From the NCBI GenBank assembly GCA_001642005.1, contig LWCA01000613.1, forward strand, positions 1 through 22,752: 22,752 nucleotides of DNA. Reading direction: 5' to 3'. Below, in pieces: positions 1 through 7,500 of this stretch. How positions within the stretch are numbered: position 1 is the stretch's first letter; every line of letters starts with the position of its first letter. This DNA is from Intoshia linei (taxonomy: Eukaryota; Orthonectida; Rhopaluridae). The translations under genes were made by a program, and so were the position numbers. The notes under the pieces were generated by a model that saw only the letters and a program-made list of their open reading frames with translations, made no database searches and was not told the DNA's origin.

Positions 1-1410
1 TTCAAAATGTTCATATGGTGGAAGGGTGCACTTTTGATATAAAAATTTGTTCACACCTCTAACATACATACATTTATTAAAAAATTTAAATAACTTTGTT
101 ACTATAATGTTGTCAACTAATATCTTTTGATAACAAACTGTAGAATTAAAAGAGAAGTTTCATGTTGATCACGAAAATTGCAGCTTTTTAATCGTATAAG
201 TCATTCAGATCTTCGAAAAAAGTTTTCTTTTTGTTTTGCCGTTATATTTAGGATAATTAAAAGCAAACACAAAATTTTTATGATGAAATTTATTATTGAT
301 TAAACTAAACCGTTCTATATATTTTTAATTTTTTTGGAATACATTTATGCTACATTACTTTGTACTATAAGAAAATTTACATTCTATTAAATGTTTTTTA
401 AAATTCAGAGAGTCTTAGCGTTTTTTATTAAAAAATTGTAGTTCGAGGTTTTTCGAAATGAATAAAATTTCTGAAATTGAAATTTATACAATTTTTTGCC
501 ATGAAAAGCGTAATTTAGAATGTGTGTCTTTTACATTTGTGGTTTTTTCGTCTTCTCCATAAAAAGAGACACATTTTAAATAACTTTTACTAATATAAAT
601 TAATTAATTCATTATTAATATTTATTTATTAATTATTATATTAATATTAATACTTATTACATAAAAATTCAATTAATAATAAAAATTAAGTATTATTGTA
701 ATAATAAACCCTCCATTAGTGCGGTTAATGTATATATGACATATACCGAACTAATCATGGGTTACCTATATTCAAATATTGAAAATATCGAACTTTTTGA
801 TTCTATTCCTTTTATCAAAAATTGTAATGCTAGATATTTATTTTCAGCTAAATTTGAATCATTATACACGTGAAATTAAATTAATTACTAATAAATTTTT
901 TTTTCTTTACTTTTTTCTAAAAATAAAAATTTTAAATATGATTAAATATTTTAATAAGTATTATGGATTTAAAACTAGTTTAATAATTACCAATGTGCCA
1001 TATTCCTCTGGTTTTAATCTACATCTCCATAATTTATAAATTATTATGTTATTGAATATAAATAACATATCTTTATCACTAAATATATTTATTAATATCA
1101 TATAATAAATCATTAAATATATCAGTAAATACCAATAAAAAATTTTTTATATGAAAAAAATTGCAATTGCAATTGCAAAGTTATCCCTGATTCTGAATTA
1201 TAATTGTGCTATACACTGCATATTATTATTATCACATTATAATGATTATAATTTGGTTATATTGTTTGTTTTAAATTTAAATCATAAAAAAGTAATGTCA
1301 AAATTTATTTTATACACCACACTTCGGGTTCATGCATTAAAACAAAACTGGTACATAATTAGTTGTATCGTAAAGTTAAATTTTAGTCACTAGAAACGTA
1401 TATAACTTAC
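1..1410. other. Low-complexity AT-rich stretch, probable downstream part of the GRAF-like gene
   Basis: No feature here is well supported. The minus strand should hold the rest of the PH domain. Possible fragments are 991-1018 (phase 2, reads LKPEEYGTL) and an open stretch near 410-470 beginning KFYSFRKTSNYN after a TTTCAG. Neither matches the family well. The plus-strand ORFs at 779-1039 and 1151-1393 look like AT-rich noise. A perfect 18-bp palindrome of TTGCAA units lies at 1161-1178. Confidence 0.3.
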
Positions 1411-1505
1411 TTTTCCAAAGTAAATGAAATAAGATAACGTCTAGCGTTAAGAAAATCTTCATAAAAATTTAGTTTTATAACTTTTTTTAATTTTGGAGCT
1501 TTATT
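1411..1505 (-). CDS. GRAF-like exon 11 (PH domain)
   Basis: Ninety-five nt, phase 0 in (AATTAG|AAT), with a consensus donor (GGAAAA|GTAAGT), phase 2 out. KLKKVIKL then ARRYLISFTLE corresponds to V.LKSC........EKRFCFDVEA of the PH domain. Intron 10 is only 43 bp. The donor is the best splice site in the gene, so transcription should continue left, but no convincing exon 12 was found. Confidence 0.74.
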
Positions 1506-4500
1506 CTAATTAAATTAATTTTAATTTTTATAACACTTTTTAATGTACTGTTTTTGTAATAGTGAGTTCTTGACAATCCATGTTATATGATATAAAACAC
1601 TTCATTAGTCGGCCAGCTAAATTTTAGATTATAAAATAACAAAATAAAAGATATTATACAAGTACTAGATCATGGGTTCTTAACCTTTTTTCACTTGGCG
1701 CTCCATAAAATCAATTGAATGAAATTCCATTGATATTTATACACCCAAAAATTTAATAAACTTATATTCGAAAAACATTAATATTATCGCAATTCTATTC
1801 ATCAATTACATTAAAATTGATGTGATGTAAAATTTACATTAATTCGGACATTATAATACATTGCAATGGTAATAAAACAATACTATACTTGAAATTCTAT
1901 TCAAAAGAACCAAAAGTATGTTATTTTATTATTGTATAAATGAGTATTTAGTATTAATACATATTATTATTATTATTTTTATTAATGTATATTTACCCTG
2001 TCATATTAACAAGTTAAACTAACCACGTATAAATTAGTCGTTTACGTAATTTATGTGTAATACACTCATTTGGGAACCGCTGTAAAATTAATATTTTATT
2101 ATAAATTACTTTTTTCAGTCAAATAAAAATAGTTTTTTAATATGGGACAATCTTCATTATAATTTCCAACTGTTTCAATATTCTAAATTGAATTAATCGA
2201 CACTTGTACAATAAAATTACATTTGAATAATATATAAATTATAATTACACTTAAATATTCAATCATGTGTTTATTGATGCCTATTTTTATCGATTTCCAA
2301 TTTTGACGATACTATTTGTATAATTATTATAATATGGTTTATAGGTAACATTATTTATAGATTTCATTAATTCTTTATTATTTTGTGAAAACGTTCGTCC
2401 CATCACTGATGTCTCGTGGAAGTAATTGGTAAAACTTATTAGCATCACTATTATCTATTATAATTTTATTAACAATGTTTGTAATATTAAACTAATATTA
2501 AATATTATTTGATTAATACTGATAGAGTCAATCATGTTCAATTGTAATATTTTTTTATTTCTGATAGAAAAAAATGAAACTTTATTTCTTTCAATAACAA
2601 ATGTACGGTGATTTAATGAATTAGTGATTTTACAGGAAAAAACTGAAAAAATTTCCCGGTTTTTCTATTTCCCCGAATTTCCCGAAAAAATTCTTTCCAA
2701 AAAAAAAAATAAAATTAATTAATTATTATATTTAAGGTAATTTTTTAATACATGTATATTAATAATGTAAACGTTGTATATATTAATACATCAATATTGT
2801 AGAAAATGATTGACGGGAATAATTATGAATCAAGATCAGGGGTGTCATACTCAATTTGCTTGGCGAGTTAAATGTATAAAAAAATTATTACGCGGCGCCA
2901 CAAAAATTTTAATTAATATTAAACAATAATTAATTTATACTTATTTTAATTTATAAAATGAAATAAGAAACAATAATAATGGAATAAGTCTACAACTAAT
3001 GTTAAAATTGTTATTATGAATAAATAAATCATGAAAAATATATGAAAAAACTGTAAAAAAAATAATATGTTTAAAAAATTGCTATAAAAATAAAAATTTA
3101 TATACTAACGCGGCCCGCATAATTGACACTACTGATCATCATATAATAATTTAAAAGATGTAAACCGTTTCACTGACATCAAATTTTAACCGTTCTTCAA
3201 TGTCCAATATATCTGATAAATATTGACATTGCCCTTGGCAATATAGGTTTTGTTCGATGAAATAATTTTTCTAGATTTAATTCATAAATTTAATTAATTT
3301 AAAAGTATTTTAATATATTTAAATAAAAGCTTTTATATCGTAACATATTTTTTCACAAAAAAACCAAATTGCACCTTCAACCAATATATTTATCAGTAGT
3401 TGAAACAACCCTGCATTTGGTATTTGGGTCATAAATGTAACCAAAAATAAGAAAAATTTTTTAATATATTCCTGTTGACAAATTAAAATCTTGATAATCT
3501 GTTTTACTTTTAAGATAGCCGTGTAGCCAATGAAAGGCGAATGGAGAAATATGGATTCTATACAGGTGTACCATACGTCGAATACAAATAATGTTCTCAT
3601 AATGAATTTACAAAATCATATTAATATACTATGTATAAAATTGTAGCAATATTAAAATTATTATTAGTGTATTAAGAAAATTGTATACGAAAAATATAAG
3701 TTGATCATAATGATGATTATAAGTTGATATAAATCATCACTATTAAAAGTTTTCATTTAACAATACTAATATATTAAAAAAACCTCCATATTTGGATTGT
3801 TTTCAAAAGATTTTTTGCTTGATTGTACAAATTTATGCTGTATTGATTCAAACTTCATTCTACGTTTATCACAACTTTTTTTTTTAGACTAACATAAAAT
3901 ATTAGTAAATATACTAGTATATACTAATATGTATAATATATATAAATAACTATCGTATAAAATAATAATGTATAATAGTAAAATTATAATTAATTATAAG
4001 TTAGGATAATACACATTTTTCATAAAAAGGTTAAATAATTTAGTTAAAAGTGTACATTTGTATGTCTATTTATTTGTTGTTTTAGTTTATTTAAGAAAAT
4101 AAGATAAGTCAAGTTTTAAAAATTCCATATTTCTATTGCACTTTTCGAGAGTGATGTTTTATCGCAAATTTGATTTTCAGTAATTGAGTCCTTCAAGGTC
4201 AAAAAATTCAATTATTTTTTTTTTTTAAATTCAAACCCGTCATAGAATTATAAAAAATACACAATCTGATAAAGATTTTAAATTCATCAAAATTATTATA
4301 AATTTTAACACCAAAAAGATAATTTTCACGGTCGAAAACCTAGATTACTCTTTTTATTAAAAATAAAAACAGCCTTGGAATTTTAAAGAAATTTACAATA
4401 ATACAGTTGTATATCCAGTTAACACATACAAAAATTTTCAATCTGACGAAGCGTCGCCTTTACGGTACAAAAAAGCACTTTAGCATTTGTTTTTTTTATT

Positions 4501-7500
4501 TCGAAACTATTTTATTAAAACTAAAAATTTAAATAATTAATATTCCTAAAATTACAAAAAAGGTTTATTCTGATGCATCTTATTCCAGTTGATATAAATA
4601 TAATATTTCGACCACAGAAATTCACGCATTCCCAGTGAAAAATAAGTTTTAATATATTATTAACCAATATTTTACAAATGTTTGAATTAAATTTAATGAT
4701 GAAAATGTAAATGTTCATCCTACGATATCAAAAAAATGTGCATTGAAAGTCTACACCTGTGTTTCCCAACCTTTTTTATGCTAGCCCCTACTTTCACTCT
4801 TAAAAAAATTCCAGGCCCCACTAAAAAAAATTCGAGCGAATTATAATAAAATTATGATAAAAGCAATAGTAATGTATTTATTTTTTAGAATAAATCAGTT
4901 TGTACTAAAACTATTATCAATAATACATAACCAAGGTACAAAGTACAACTTTGCTATTATCATTTTTATATTTATTGCTATGTTGCTAAAATTCACTCGA
5001 AATATGTTTTTAAAGTGCTGATTACGTTTATTATTATTGATAAAAAATAGTTTTTACTCATCGAAAGCAGATACTGAATATACAATATGTATAATACATA
5101 ATTAATAATAATACATGTATGTATATCTAATTTAAATGATTTTTCTTATTTTTCAAAATAAGCGCAGGTCAGGACAGGTAGATTATTATAATTAAAATTG
5201 TATTAAAACCTTTATATCCGATATCGATTCATTGAAATCATCGAGACGGCGATAAATCTGATTTATTAATATTCCTTCCTATTGTATATATACATACATA
5301 TATTCTATATAATAATATAAATGATATTAATACAGTCAATTATGTTCTATATGAACATGAAGGGACCAAGTTTTGATAATGTTTATACTATACTGTAATA
5401 TGAATGGCAATAATAATATAATTAAAAGTTTCGAAATGTCTAATCAATGTTTGTTCAAACAAAATTGTCGTATTCATATTGAGCTGAGTTCATATTTTAG
5501 AATGTTCATATAGAACAGAATTGACTGTATATACAGTCGGACTCCCCTGTCTGCACAAAATTTAGAAATTATGTTCACTATAAGAGTATAGTGAACAAAA
5601 AAAACTTTAAAAATATGGTTTATATCAGACATTGTCAACTCTTTTTCGCTGTGGACCCCAAAAAAATTAAAAAATAATGGCAATTTTTAATAAATCATTA
5701 CATTTGGGTAAAACGAATGATGGTCAAAAGACATGAAGTACTTTATTTTTGCGATATGATAAACTTGATGAACTATTAATATTAATCTTTAACTCGTCAA
5801 TGTTCCTAAAATAGAACATGTTTTGCAGGTATTGTTTACAGTACATTATTAATTGTTTACTACATATTTTATCACATCAATAAAAAGTCTATATTATCTA
5901 TCTTTCCTGTGAAGAATTTATATTTTATATCCGTTGTTTGATGTTTCATAGAATCATGAATATTGACTGATTTTTTGTCCCATTTTCAATTTGAAATTTA
6001 ACTTGGCTCGGTCATAAATTTTAATAAACTAATTAATTAAAACCACTGCTCCTAAAATGGAACAATGGAGGTTTCCCAATAAGTTTTTACACTTTTAAGT
6101 AATTTAATTTAATACCAGAGAATTTACTTTTACATGATTTGCACGTTTTATATTAGTATTTCTAAGACTTTATGTTATTGAAAATGTATATAATATGTTA
6201 TAAATTTATATAATTTTCATGGAGCCCAAAAAAGTGCTGCGGACCGGTTTAGAATGGCTGGTTTATATGATATGCTGGTGAACGATAAGCGAAGCAAGGA
6301 ATGGAAAATTAATATGATCTAATGAAGAATTCTCAAACTTTACCATTTTGAACGATTTTGACGTTTTAAATCTAAAGAATCAAAATTCACAATTTAAGAC
6401 TTTAAAAATTATTAGATTATGTATTTTGTGAAATGTAATAAAAAAATCGCTCCAAATTCGCCCACCGTTGAGAATTCCTGATCTAATACAATAAATAATG
6501 TATAATGTAATTCAAATTTACATGTAAAAAATATATACTCATTTTATTTAAAGTTATTATTCTATGACACAAGACAACAAAAATGAACTTTTTAGTTTAC
6601 TTATGGGGTCTCACCATTTAAGTTGAAAGTGTGACGTCTTCTGAGCAGAACGACATTATTCACGATATTTGGTTTGATCGTTAACGTGTAGTAATTAACC
6701 AATCAACATTTTCATTATCCATATAAACAATTAACACAATTATTTAAATCGGTTAAACTTAAACTATAGTTTTATTGTTAATTTTTAATTGGCTAATTAA
6801 TCAACTTTGACAATCTCAATTGAGATAATTAGATACATCATTCTGCTCCAAATTTAATATACTACCTTTTCTAATAGTCATATTTGGTAAGTAAAATTAT
6901 GTGTTTTGTAGTGTTATTTGATGTGTCCCGTAATAAAATATTCACAAAAATGATAATTATAATTTATTTTCATATATACAGTCAAACTGATCAATAAGTA
7001 ACCTTAAATGTAACATTTTTGACAGATTCATTATTAAACATTTATGTGATTTAACGACAATTTTAAGAAAGGGTGTATATTTCATTTTACTCAGTATTTT
7101 TATGATTTACATATATTAATAAAGTTTAAGTTTAATAAAGCCGACAAGCCGGTTATACAATTTTGTACCATGTTAATAATGTACTATTTTATTTTATAAA
7201 TGATATACCATAGTTTCATGTGATTCGTTAAAGTCTTTTAATAATTGACTGCATGTTGCAAAGGAATCGCCTGAAAAATTTAAACATTTTATGACATTTA
7301 AATTCAAATATTGCGTAATAAACGTTTGAGGATTAATCTACAGACTCTTTGTATATAGCTCTTATGTTAAAACTTCAATAAACCATATTCATTACAATAT
7401 AAAAATATATAAAATGATCATTGGAAACTTTTATTTTAAGGTACAATGTTTAAGTTAAATGTGAATAAAAATAAAAAAATCACTAATAATAAAATATTTA

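Noticed and set aside
779-1039. 86-codon plus-strand ORF
   Set aside because: Composition is only Ile/Leu/Asn/Lys/Phe as expected from AT-rich noise, with no splice context or motif.
1151-1393. 80-codon plus-strand ORF starting at the TTGCAA palindrome
   Set aside because: No recognisable domain; its composition follows local AT richness and the repeat.
3319-3600. 93-codon minus-strand ORF, briefly considered as the end of the BAR domain
   Set aside because: Exon 6 at 3166-3270 aligns with the family without gaps and joins exon 5 with exact spacing, leaving this ORF in an intron. A match in this region would need frame changes.
3898-3925. Near-palindrome around tatactagtata
   Set aside because: It is imperfect and expected at this composition; no element ends or flanking duplication.
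4521-4718. 65-codon minus-strand ORF
   Set aside because: It lies inside R1 copy a; other R1 copies do not keep this frame.
5474-5683. 69-codon minus-strand ORF
   Set aside because: It spans the junctions of three mobile elements and cannot be one gene.
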